The notes under the pieces were generated by a model, which saw only the letters and a program-made list of their open reading frames with translations, searched no databases and was not told the origin of the DNA. Shown piece by piece: positions 43,692-52,284 of a stretch of DNA of 64,000 bases. This DNA is from Agaribacillus aureus (GTDB lineage Bacteria > Bacteroidota > Bacteroidia > Cytophagales > Cyclobacteriaceae), in assembly GCA_030442055.1 (NCBI GenBank), contig JAUJEB010000001.1:62001-126000 (forward strand), given 5' to 3'. A program made the translations under genes and the position numbers. Numbering within the stretch: the stretch's first letter is position 1; the number at the start of each line of letters is the position of its first letter.

Positions 43692-46600
43692 ATGAACTAC
43701 TTATTACAGATTATTAACTACTTATTAAAGAAAAATGTGCCTAAAACCAATTTGTTAAAGGCATGTATTACGGGGACACTATTACTTTTTGTCGTTTTTG
43801 GAGTCCATGCCCAGACCATCGTCCGGGGAACCGTAAAAAGTGAGACCGGAGCGGGGCTTCCGGGTGCAAATGTCGTTATTAAGGGCACTTCCACTGGAAC
43901 TGTAACCGATTTAGATGGAAAATACCATTTGGAAATTGTGTCCGAAAATTCCAGCTTGATCGTGAGCTATTTGGGTTACGTCTCTCAGGAGGTGGCTGTG
44001 GGCAATAATAGTATTATCGATGTACAACTAGAGCCTGATCTTGCACACCTGGCCGAGGTCATAGTGGTTGCTTATGGCCAACAGCGCACAAAACTTGTGA
44101 CCGGTTCGATCGCTGCAATTGAGGCCGAAGAACTAAAGGAACTGCCGTTGGCCACAATCCAGCAAAAATTACAAGGTCGATTCGCCGGCGTACAGATCAA
44201 CCAAACTACGGGTAGGCCCGGCGGGGGTACAAGTGTCCGTATCAGGGGGGCCGCTTCCATTTCGGCAGGCAACCAACCCCTGTACGTTGTGGATGGACTT
44301 CCAATCAATGGGGACCTAAACAACCTCAACCCAAATGAAGTGGAAAACATCTCTGTCCTGAAGGGGGCAGCCGCGTCTTCATTATATGGTTCCAGAGCGG
44401 CCAATGGCGTGGTACTGATTACGACCAAGCGGGCAAAAAAGGGTCAAGAAGCCTCTGTGAATGTAACGCTCACCTCCGGGGTAGGTCAGATTCCTGAATA
44501 CTTAACACCTGATCTCTTGAATGCAAAGGAATGGGTGACGCACATGTCATGGTATTGGGAAGACAGGGTAAGATATCAGAATGAAGACCCGGCAAACATC
44601 CCTGAAATATTTCGAAATCCTGAGGCCTATAACGGTCCTGATACAGATTGGTATGATGAATTATTGCGCACATCGACCTACCAAGATTACAATGTAAGTT
44701 TCGTAGATGGTTCCGGAAGTGTTCTCACATCCAACGTAGCCACCTTCCACAATGAAAGGGGAAATGTCCTAAATTCAGACTTCCAGCGGTTCTCGTTGCG
44801 TTCTAACAACATCTTTCAAGCTAACGCCAATCTAAAAGTTGGATTTAACATTGCCCCCACTTTCACGCAGAACAACGGCGTTCAGGGTACTGATGGAAGA
44901 TATCAGCTTATATGGACAGCGGTAATTACGCCACCCATATTTGACCCGAACCAAAGGGATCCTGATGGCACTTTGGTGGACAACTTCCTGGATAACCCTG
45001 CCCCGGTTTGGTCCATTCCAAATGCCAAGAACCGTCTATTGGAAGCCACCCAGGAATCTTCATCTCTACGTTTATTGTCCAACGTATTTGCAGAGCTTGA
45101 TTTCTTAGAAGATTTTAAATTTAGAACCGCCCTTTCCGTGGATTATCTTTCTTCGAAAAGCAGGTTTTATAATCCTTCCAATGTAGGTCTTGCTCCATGG
45201 CACTTTAATCTACCCATAATTGCCACTGGCGGTTCTGGCAGCGGGACAGCAAGGAACTGGGTATTCGAAAATTCAATCAACTATACCAGGACCATCAACG
45301 ATGCCCATAATATTGATGCTCTTGTAGTGTATTCTTCACAAGAACAAAGGAATGAATCTTTGTCCGTCAGTGGTAACACATTTGCCAACGATGAGATTCC
45401 ATGGATAAGTGCAGCGACAAATAGAGATGCGGGTACTGGCGTGACAGAATGGACCCTGGCCTCATTCCTGGCGAGGGTCAACTATGATTACAAGGGCAAA
45501 TATCTCTTGCGGGCCTCTTACAGAAGAGATGGAAGTTCTAGATTTGGTGCTGACAACAGATGGGGTTCCTTTCCCTCGATCTCGGCGGGATGGGTCGTTT
45601 CCGAGGAGAACTTTATGAAAAACCAATCTCTTATAAGCTTTTTGAAACTAAGGGCCGAACATGGTAAATCAGGTAATTTTAACTTGCCAGGTAACTATCG
45701 CCATTTAGGAAATACCAGCGTATCAAACTACGTCATAAACGGCGCGGTTGTCGAAGGGAGAAGGCAAACTTCCTTAGGAAACTCCTTGTTGACATGGGAA
45801 ACATCGGTTGGTTCTGGTATAGGTTTTGACATTGGCCTACTTAATGACAGGTTCGAATTTACTTTCGATTACTACCAAAAGACAACGGATGGACTGTTCT
45901 TTGGAATTGACGTTCCCTTATCCAGCGGGTTTGGAAGTGTCCAAAGCAACATAGGTGAGTTCGATTTTTGGGGGTATGAATTCTCCGGTAAGCTAGACAA
46001 TATTGTAAAGGATAACTTCACCTGGACAAGCAGATTCAACATCTCATTTGATAGAAATAAAACGGTCAAACTTGGCACCAATGACACACCTCTTGGTGGT
46101 GGTGGCGGATCAGGTATTGGAGGTGTCAGCAATAAAACTGAGGTTGGGCAACCATTAGGTCAGTTCTGGGGCCATGTATCGGATGGGGTCTATGTCGATC
46201 AAGCAGACCTGGACAACAGTCCGTCCGGACCAAATAGCATTGTTGGAGGTGTGAAATGGAGGGATATAAATGGAGATGGCGTGTTTACACAAGATGACAA
46301 TGACAGAACCTACATTGGGAATCCCCAACCAGATTTTATATATGGAATCACCAACGAATTTACTTACAAGAATTTTGACTTAAGCGTGCATATAGCCGGT
46401 TCTTATGGAAACGATATGCAATATGGTTTCTTGGAGTGGACCTGGTTGCTTGACGGTCTTTTCAATGTTGACAGGGCTGTACTGGATCGATGGCGATCTC
46501 CTGAGAACCCAGGTGCCGGCCTTATTCCAGGCTCCACACAAAACAGGAACTGGAGGCTGAACAGTGATCTTGTAACTTTTGATGCTTCCCATTTGGCCAT

Positions 46601-46814
46601 AAAAAATATTACGCTTGGTTATAATCTGCCAAAGATAAATTCGGCGATCCAGTCTGCACGTATCAATGCAAGTGTCCAAAACGCTTACATTTTTACGAAT
46701 TACCCTGGTGTCAATCCGGAGGCCACAAATTTGAATGGAATACCTAGCGGCGTAGATAATGGTGCTTATCCCGTTCCAAGGACCTTTGTATTAGGATTGA
46801 GTTTAACATTTTAA
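43692..46814 (+). CDS. SusC/RagA-family transporter of the rhamnose cassette
   Basis: 1040 residues. The signal region (residues 1-41, ending GVHAQT) is followed by a carboxypeptidase-regulatory-like domain (VRGTVKSETGAGLPGANVVI), the TonB-box-like LAEVIVVAYGQQRTKLVTGS and the plug (PLYVVDGLPINGDLNNLNPN, GAAASSLYGSRAANGVVLIT). The barrel ends FVLGLSLTF. There is no STN domain, so regulation should come from the AraC protein. It pairs with the SusD gene 12 bases downstream and likely imports rhamnose-containing oligosaccharides. Confidence 0.96.
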   Translation: MNYLLQIINYLLKKNVPKTNLLKACITGTLLLFVVFGVHAQTIVRGTVKSETGAGLPGANVVIKGTSTGTVTDLDGKYHLEIVSENSSLIVSYLGYVSQEVAVGNNSIIDVQLEPDLAHLAEVIVVAYGQQRTKLVTGSIAAIEAEELKELPLATIQQKLQGRFAGVQINQTTGRPGGGTSVRIRGAASISAGNQPLYVVDGLPINGDLNNLNPNEVENISVLKGAAASSLYGSRAANGVVLITTKRAKKGQEASVNVTLTSGVGQIPEYLTPDLLNAKEWVTHMSWYWEDRVRYQNEDPANIPEIFRNPEAYNGPDTDWYDELLRTSTYQDYNVSFVDGSGSVLTSNVATFHNERGNVLNSDFQRFSLRSNNIFQANANLKVGFNIAPTFTQNNGVQGTDGRYQLIWTAVITPPIFDPNQRDPDGTLVDNFLDNPAPVWSIPNAKNRLLEATQESSSLRLLSNVFAELDFLEDFKFRTALSVDYLSSKSRFYNPSNVGLAPWHFNLPIIATGGSGSGTARNWVFENSINYTRTINDAHNIDALVVYSSQEQRNESLSVSGNTFANDEIPWISAATNRDAGTGVTEWTLASFLARVNYDYKGKYLLRASYRRDGSSRFGADNRWGSFPSISAGWVVSEENFMKNQSLISFLKLRAEHGKSGNFNLPGNYRHLGNTSVSNYVINGAVVEGRRQTSLGNSLLTWETSVGSGIGFDIGLLNDRFEFTFDYYQKTTDGLFFGIDVPLSSGFGSVQSNIGEFDFWGYEFSGKLDNIVKDNFTWTSRFNISFDRNKTVKLGTNDTPLGGGGGSGIGGVSNKTEVGQPLGQFWGHVSDGVYVDQADLDNSPSGPNSIVGGVKWRDINGDGVFTQDDNDRTYIGNPQPDFIYGITNEFTYKNFDLSVHIAGSYGNDMQYGFLEWTWLLDGLFNVDRAVLDRWRSPENPGAGLIPGSTQNRNWRLNSDLVTFDASHLAIKNITLGYNLPKINSAIQSARINASVQNAYIFTNYPGVNPEATNLNGIPSGVDNGAYPVPRTFVLGLSLTF

Positions 46815-46826
46815 AAAATTGACAAA

Positions 46827-48383
46827 ATGAAAAAGCACATTATTATTTTTGTAATTGGTTTAATGGGAATTACCTCGTGTTCGGATGATTTTTTGGATCT
46901 GGCACCTGAGAATTCAATTACCTCAGGAAGTTTTTACCAAACGCAAGCGGACTTTGAACAGGCCCTTATTGCTACCTATGCAAATCTTAGAGGCGGGTTT
47001 AACGCAACCCATTCCTGGGTGTATGGCGAGCAAAGATCGGACAACTGTCATTTGACCTTTAATTCTGTCAACCGTCCCGCGTTTATTGTAGACATAGAAT
47101 TGGCGGACCAGTTTTTAGACCTCCCTAGTTTTGGCAATGTTGGTGCAAAATGGAACTCACTTTATGGTACCATTTCCTCAGCAAATTTTATTCTGTCGAG
47201 GATTGATGCCGCTGAATTAGATCAAAACGCCCGAAACTCAATCGTTGGACAGGCCAAATTTATTCGTGCATTGTGCTACTTTGATTTGGTAAGATATTAC
47301 GGAGGGGTACCATTGCATACCGAGGCTGTGGAAAATCCTGATGATGCTTTCTTGCCACGCACAAGTGTGGAGGAGGTATACAACTTAATATTATCCGATG
47401 CCACAGAAGCGGTGGACTTGTTGGACCCACCGACATTTCCGCAAGACGGTTTTGCCACAAAGTCATCTGCAAGAATGTTATTGGGTACCGTATACCTTAC
47501 CCTAAAACGGTATAGTGATGCTCTACCGGTATTTGAAGCGATTACAAGTGCTGGACACAATTTATTGCCCACTCCATCGGAAATATACGAACTTGCCAAT
47601 AAAAACAGCGTGGAGTCTATTTTCGAGCTTCAATATCTTAGTACACCGGGATTAGGTCAGGCCAACACGATACCTTGGGCATTTTTACCAATGACCGATG
47701 ATCTTAGCCCAATTGTTGGTTTTACGCCATCTTCCAGTGCACTTAACGCGGGTTGGTGTGTGCCCACCGATGAGATGGTAGCGAGTTATGAACCTGGGGA
47801 TTTACGGTTGGATGCCACAATTGGTGTTGCTGAAGGTACGGGAACGGCCCCAATCGATTTTGTTATTGAATCTCTTCATAGTCCCGCCGGATATACCACC
47901 CCTGCCGATAAAACGGCTTATAGGTATGTGAAAAAGTTCTTGCAGCCACATAGCGTTGCCAACCAGCAGGATGATAACTTTCCGATATTCCGATATGCCG
48001 AGACTTTATTGAGTTTGGCAGAAACGCTAAATGAGCTCAACAGGCCTGGAGAAGCACTGCCGTATTTAAACCAAGTAAGGAGTAGGGCTGGGTTACCAGA
48101 TGTAGCAGAAACCGATCAATCGGCTCTGCGAGGCATCATTGCGCAAGAAAGACGGATAGAATTGGCTTTTGAAAACAAAAGGTATCTTGATTTGGTAAGA
48201 TATGGAAATGTCATGGAGGTGCTTAAAAACTACGGCATTGAGATACGGGCTCAATTTGGTAACATAGGGAACTATATTTTAACGGATGGATATAATTTTA
48301 CGCAAGATAAGATTTTACTTCCGATTCCTGAAAGAGCCATAAGAATTGGTAATTTAGAGCAAAACCCCGGATATCCAAACTAG
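46827..48383 (+). CDS. SusD/RagB-family lipoprotein of the rhamnose cassette
   Basis: 518 residues with a lipobox (GLMGITSC, cysteine 18). SusD landmarks are DDFLDLAPENSITSGSFYQT, GQAKFIRALCYFDLVRYYGG, TLLSLAETLNELNRPGEALP, YLNQVRSRAGLPDV, AQERRIELAFENKRYLDLVR and LLPIPERAIRIGN. It is the surface substrate-binding partner of the SusC gene 12 bases upstream and the last gene of the cassette. Confidence 0.96.
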   Translation: MKKHIIIFVIGLMGITSCSDDFLDLAPENSITSGSFYQTQADFEQALIATYANLRGGFNATHSWVYGEQRSDNCHLTFNSVNRPAFIVDIELADQFLDLPSFGNVGAKWNSLYGTISSANFILSRIDAAELDQNARNSIVGQAKFIRALCYFDLVRYYGGVPLHTEAVENPDDAFLPRTSVEEVYNLILSDATEAVDLLDPPTFPQDGFATKSSARMLLGTVYLTLKRYSDALPVFEAITSAGHNLLPTPSEIYELANKNSVESIFELQYLSTPGLGQANTIPWAFLPMTDDLSPIVGFTPSSSALNAGWCVPTDEMVASYEPGDLRLDATIGVAEGTGTAPIDFVIESLHSPAGYTTPADKTAYRYVKKFLQPHSVANQQDDNFPIFRYAETLLSLAETLNELNRPGEALPYLNQVRSRAGLPDVAETDQSALRGIIAQERRIELAFENKRYLDLVRYGNVMEVLKNYGIEIRAQFGNIGNYILTDGYNFTQDKILLPIPERAIRIGNLEQNPGYPN

Positions 48384-48660
48384 TTTTTGAAGGAAACCTT
48401 TAGAGATAAGAGATGCATTTTTTCAACTTTCTCTTCAGAGCTGAATATTGAAACTTAGTTAAAATTGATTGATGATTAATTAAACTTTAATAAGTTCTAG
48501 CTGAACTTTGAAAATTTGATGACGTAATGATAAACTGTTTTGAATATTATATTACTTAGTGATTTTGAAAATGTAATATAAAATCCGAATTGACATTCTT
48601 CTAATCTTTGAAATGTCGGTTTTTTGACTTCACAGTTATTTACGTATAATTTGTTAGGCA
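48384..48660. other. Intergenic sequence before the tRNA-Thr terminator
   Basis: AT-rich, no gene or clear hairpin seen between the end of susD and the tRNA-associated terminator at 48660-48699. Confidence 0.35.
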
Positions 48661-48699
48661 AATAAAAAAGGAGTTAGGAAGTAAAATTCCTAACTCCTT
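48660..48699 (-). terminator. Intrinsic terminator of the interrupted tRNA-Thr gene
   Basis: AAGGAGTTAGGAA (48668-48680) and TTCCTAACTCCTT (48687-48699) are perfect 13-bp arms with a 6-base loop. On the minus strand the stem is followed by TTTTATTT. It lies 9 bases past the 3' end of the tRNA-Thr fragment, the usual place for a tRNA terminator. Confidence 0.85.
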
Positions 48700-48707
48700 G
48701 GTTTTCA

Positions 48708-48751
48708 GAGCCCCCAGTCGGATTCGAACCAACGACCTACTGATTACAAGT
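48708..48751 (-). repeat. tRNA-Thr(TGT) 3' fragment, attachment site of the island
   Basis: Read on the minus strand, the fragment runs from the anticodon loop (CTTGTAATCAG, anticodon TGT) through the variable region and T-arm (GTTGG, TTCGAAT, CCGAC) to an acceptor 3' strand TGGGGGC and discriminator. The 5' half is missing: at 48752 the sequence changes to unrelated DNA. A tyrosine recombinase gene starts 198 bases away. This is the displaced 3' end left when an element integrates into a tRNA gene; the intact tRNA-Thr should be at the other end of the island, beyond the window. Confidence 0.8.
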
Positions 48752-48948
48752 AACTATACATACGGTTTTTAGCGATTTTTAATATTTTATATAATACTAA
48801 TTATCAAATAGTTACAAAATTAATTGGTAAAATAAGGTTCGCCAAGAACCGTTTGGAACCGAAAAAAGCGAGCAAAAAGCGAGCAAATTTTCTTTGATGT
48901 TTTTCTCCCCCACTCTATCTTAGATGTAAAACCAGACGAATAGCAGAC

Positions 48949-50229
48949 ATGGCAACATTGACCCTTATGCTCGACAAGAGAAACAAAAATGCCGAAAGGT
49001 TTCCGTTGGTTATCCGGATAGCCCATAAGCGCATGCCAAAGAATATACCATTGGGTTACAAGCTTGCCTTGAATGAATGGAATGAGGCGAAGAAACAAAT
49101 CAAAAGCCCCTTTAAAAACTCTGCTCGTGCCAACGCGCAAGTACAAAATAAAATGACACTGGCCTCACAAGTCATTTCCGAACATCAAACAGTGCTCGAT
49201 GAAATGACCGTCTACCAAATAGCAAAACTAATCAGTGAAAAGATCAAGGATGCTGAAAAAGAAAAGCTGCCTGTGGCATTGAATAAGCAGGGTTCAAACC
49301 CTAACCTGCTTGAGTACGGCGAGAAAGTTATTGACCGTTATAAAAAAGCAAAACGTTTTGGGATGGCCAAATCTTTTCAGGATGCCATTGATATGATATT
49401 AAGATTTCATGGAAACACAGAATTACTAATTAAGGAAATTGATGAAATCTTCTTGGAAGATCTGGAGGCTGATTATTTGGGCAGTGGTAAGAAGTTGAAT
49501 GGACTTGGCGTGCGGCTCAGGGCAATCAGGAGGATATACAACCTTGCTATCAAGGACAAAAATACAGAATTAACCCTGGAAACTTATCCGTTTGGTCGTG
49601 GTGGGTACTCCATCAAAACAGAAAGATCCCGGAAACGGGCTGTAAAATTGGATGTAATAGAGAAAATCAGGCAACTAAATTATCCCATAGATTCTTCAAC
49701 CTGGCACCATCGAAATTACTTCTTATTTATGTTCAATATGCGAGGAATGAACTTTGTTGATCTGGCCTTTTTAAAAATGGAGGCTATCTCGGAAGACCGC
49801 CTCAAGTATAAAAGAAGAAAGACCAAAAGAGGCCAAAACGTCAAAGAATTTGATATTAAGATTACGGCTGAGGCCCGCCGCATACTTGATTATTACTCAG
49901 AAGGGAAAGCAAAAGATGATCTGGTTTTTCCCATCTTGGAAGATGTGATCCATAGCAATGATGACTTGCGTCTGTACAAAGTTTATCATAACCGTTTGTG
50001 TAATCATAATCGTCGGTTAATCACAATTGGCAAAGCCATTGGTTTGGAAGAACATCTGACCACTTATGTAGCCAGACATACCTTTGCCACAGCGGGCCTA
50101 CACAAAGGTGTCTCCAAAGCCCAGCTTGGCGATATGCTAGGGCATACCAATTATTACACTACCGAGGCGTATTTTGGTGATTTTGATAAGGAGGTGCTGG
50201 ACGAGGCGGCAGAGCAGATTTTGGGGTAG
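48949..50229 (+). CDS. Tyrosine-family site-specific integrase
   Basis: 426 residues, the typical size of Bacteroidota element integrases. An N-terminal Arm-type region (LTLMLDKRNKNAERFPLVIR, GYKLALNEWNEAKKQI) and a SAM-like core-binding region at about 120-210 precede the catalytic domain. Catalytic residues are visible: R265 in MFNMRGMNFVDL, a lysine in YKRRKTKRGQ, R376 in YVARHTFATAG (Y replaces the usual first His, as in many relatives), H399 in LGHTNYYTT and the nucleophile Y408 in EAYFG. It should have inserted the island at the tRNA-Thr gene, whose fragment lies directly upstream. Confidence 0.95.
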   Translation: MATLTLMLDKRNKNAERFPLVIRIAHKRMPKNIPLGYKLALNEWNEAKKQIKSPFKNSARANAQVQNKMTLASQVISEHQTVLDEMTVYQIAKLISEKIKDAEKEKLPVALNKQGSNPNLLEYGEKVIDRYKKAKRFGMAKSFQDAIDMILRFHGNTELLIKEIDEIFLEDLEADYLGSGKKLNGLGVRLRAIRRIYNLAIKDKNTELTLETYPFGRGGYSIKTERSRKRAVKLDVIEKIRQLNYPIDSSTWHHRNYFLFMFNMRGMNFVDLAFLKMEAISEDRLKYKRRKTKRGQNVKEFDIKITAEARRILDYYSEGKAKDDLVFPILEDVIHSNDDLRLYKVYHNRLCNHNRRLITIGKAIGLEEHLTTYVARHTFATAGLHKGVSKAQLGDMLGHTNYYTTEAYFGDFDKEVLDEAAEQILG

Positions 50230-50623
50230 GGTGAATGAATGATTTAGACGTCTCTCCTATGTGCTGCATAGGGTTGTAAAAGAAAGGACAAAACTCGTGC
50301 CAGTTGTACCAATGAAAGGTTTAGAATTAGAAAATAGTTTCATTTCTATACTGGTTATGTTTATTTTTTCTTCCATTTTATTTTTTCTAGCACTAGCATT
50401 CGATATGCAATTAACTTTGTATTTATTAATATAGATAGTGTGAAATAATTTAATGCTATAATGCAGACAAAAATCCATCCGTTGAGGAAATTCGAAATAG
50501 CATTGAAATACAAACCGTTATCGAGGATTTATGGTGGTCAGTAGAGATTTAACCAAAAACTTGAGGTTAGCATAATGTTTCTTATGGAAAGGCGGATTTT
50601 TGTGATGGGTGAACACACTAATT
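50230..50623. other. Intergenic region with a possible gene remnant
   Basis: About 390 bases. A minus-strand frame at 50257-50478 has no recognisable features. On the plus strand, near 50464-50550, a short frame reading NPSVEEIRNSIEIQTVIEDL and ending WWSVEI-stop looks protein-like and could be the C-terminal remnant of a lost gene; its family is unknown. Confidence 0.3.
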
Positions 50624-51280
50624 TCAACTTCTTCTAGTGGTTAGTTCGTATAAATACTTCATTGAATATACTACATAACCTACGGCCATTACGAGCATAA
50701 GCCAGGATTGATATCCTGGAAAAAAGGTTATTTTCCCGTTAGATGTTGTTGACTCTGCGTAGCCAAAATAGTTAGCGAAAGTAACTCTGGCATTAAAAAA
50801 CAAAGAGAGATGTCCCCAGATATCATTAGCTAAGCATTTATTGGAAATTGCAACTTCAGAAGGTAAACCTTTACAATCCGCACATCCAACAAATACACAA
50901 CCGCCGAAGAATTGATTGAGTAAATGACCAATAAGAACTAGCGGTAGCACATGAAAAATAACCAACGAAAACTGCTGATAACGTTTCCCAAGCAATGAAT
51001 GTGGCTCTATTTCTACATTAAATGCCACCGGATATTTAACATACCATTTCTTTTGATTTTTATTTAAGCCATGAATACTAGCCAATTTTGTAGCCAGTAA
51101 CAGCAGAGGCACGCTGATCAAAATACCATAAACTGTTATCGCACTTTCATCTGCGTTTTTGACATCTACAAGATTGAAATATAATTCAGATCCTTGGCTT
51201 CTAAGACTGGAGTTTAGAGCAGTAAATAGCCCAATCAGCATCAAGAATGACCATATCTGATTTACGGTTTTATCATTCAT
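50624..51280 (-). CDS. Four-helix membrane protein of unknown function
   Basis: 218 residues with about four membrane helices (FLMLIGLFTALNSSL; VYGILISVPLLLLATKLASI; LVIFHVLPLVLIGHLLNQFF; LMLVMAVGYVVYSMKYLYEL). Between the third and fourth is a cysteine-rich loop GGCVFVGCADCKGLP followed by NKCLAND, suggestive of disulfides or metal binding outside the membrane. I do not recognise the family. Its start overlaps the end of the upstream secreted-protein gene by 8 bases, so the two are translated together. Confidence 0.7.
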   Translation of the reverse strand: MNDKTVNQIWSFLMLIGLFTALNSSLRSQGSELYFNLVDVKNADESAITVYGILISVPLLLLATKLASIHGLNKNQKKWYVKYPVAFNVEIEPHSLLGKRYQQFSLVIFHVLPLVLIGHLLNQFFGGCVFVGCADCKGLPSEVAISNKCLANDIWGHLSLFFNARVTFANYFGYAESTTSNGKITFFPGYQSWLMLVMAVGYVVYSMKYLYELTTRRS

Positions 51281-51956
51281 CCTTCAGTGAGTTCAATAGG
51301 GACTTCAGTTGCTCGATTGAATCAATGGTAAGATTTCCTCCTAATTCGCAAAACAATATTTGTTCATTTTCAGTGAACTTTGCCTTGGTCAATTGAATAC
51401 CTAATTCAGTGATATCTTCAGGAAGTGTAATAGGATCAAATGTAAGACTCTCTATCTCCCTCTTTATTTTTGACTCGGTTAGACTCCCAAATTCTGTTAG
51501 TATCATTGTCTCTGGTCTTAGGAAAAGGATTATCTGATTAGCATTAATCCTTGGCTCCAAAACAATAGACATATTACCAGTATCTTGAGCGATTTTGGTA
51601 TCAATAAAACCTCGACTCCACACTTTGATTCGAACTCTAGCATTAAATAGCGCATTTGTATTGTCGATGGTCAAAGACGCTAGTTGAATATCAAATGTCA
51701 CCTTATCGGATTTATTAAGTGCATTGTGAAGTACACGCGGTAGCTCTTTATTAAACTCCTGTAGGTTACCCTTAACATGTATATCGAACGACAACCCATC
51801 TGCGGCTGACACTAGGAATATACCATACTCGACAGGAATCTGAAATGAAACAGATTTTATGCTCGCTTGAATCTGATCGTTACCATTATATAACGGAATT
51901 TGTGAATAAACAGAGGGGCTGAGTATCAGAAAGAATAGTGCTAGATGTTGTTTCAT
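51273..51956 (-). CDS. Exported protein of unknown function
   Basis: 227 residues with a signal peptide (MKQHLALFFLILSPSVYSQ). The mature part looks beta-rich (FDIQLASLTIDNTNALFNAR, VRIKVWSRGFIDTKIAQDTG) with a helical C-terminus rich in Glu and Leu. No family recognised. It is cotranscribed with the membrane protein at 50624 (8-base overlap). A perfect palindrome lies 36 bases upstream of its start. Confidence 0.7.
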   Translation of the reverse strand: MKQHLALFFLILSPSVYSQIPLYNGNDQIQASIKSVSFQIPVEYGIFLVSAADGLSFDIHVKGNLQEFNKELPRVLHNALNKSDKVTFDIQLASLTIDNTNALFNARVRIKVWSRGFIDTKIAQDTGNMSIVLEPRINANQIILFLRPETMILTEFGSLTESKIKREIESLTFDPITLPEDITELGIQLTKAKFTENEQILFCELGGNLTIDSIEQLKSLLNSLKDE

Positions 51957-51991
51957 TTAGTGACTAAAATGAAGAATTTAATCGGCTTTCG

Positions 51992-52013
51992 AAATACCCA
52001 ACCTTGGGTATTT
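51992..52013. promoter_or_regulatory. Palindrome upstream of the 51956 gene
   Basis: AAATACCCAA (51992-52001) and TTGGGTATTT (52004-52013) are perfect 10-bp arms around CC. A near copy lies at 52211-52230, next to the divergent gene. On the plus strand four further T follow, so it could also act as a terminator, but the paired copies favour an operator. Confidence 0.5.
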
Positions 52014-52210
52014 TTTAACTTAAAGTCACTGGGCAAAACAAGCATTTTATGTAATACCGGTTATGGTTACTTAGGAGGTAAAAGATAGTAGGTAATCCTA
52101 CCGGAAAGATGCTCTCAAACAATTACTCTTCAAAGACAAGGGTCACGATTCACGATATGAAGCAGTAATCACTTTTTTCTTTTGAAAAGAGGTAGATTGC
52201 ACACGATAAA

Positions 52211-52230
52211 AATACCAAAGCTTGGGTATT
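52211..52230. promoter_or_regulatory. Second copy of the palindrome, upstream of the 52285 gene
   Basis: AATACCAAAG (52211-52220) and CTTGGGTATT (52221-52230) form a 10-bp-arm palindrome with one mismatch, sharing AATACC and GGGTATT with the site at 51992-52013. It is 55 bases before the preferred ATG at 52285. Confidence 0.5.
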
Positions 52231-52284
52231 GAATTATAGGAAGGTTTTGTGGATTTTGAGCCTGTAATTAATACTCTTATCATA

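Larger units (their letters stand above)
36774..48751. mobile_element. Possible integrated rhamnose-catabolism cassette between tRNA-Thr 3' repeats
   Basis: The segment is bracketed by two same-orientation copies of the 3' part of a tRNA-Thr gene (36774-36812 and 48708-48751) sharing 28 identical bases. It holds a complete functional set: AraC regulator, isomerase, GH106, RhaT, SusC and SusD. No integrase lies inside, so it would have to be an old or degraded element or one half of a tandem insertion. The boundary is inferred only from the repeats. Confidence 0.4.

Noticed and set aside
50257-50478. 73-codon minus-strand frame after the integrase
   Set aside because: No recognisable domain or start context; likely chance.
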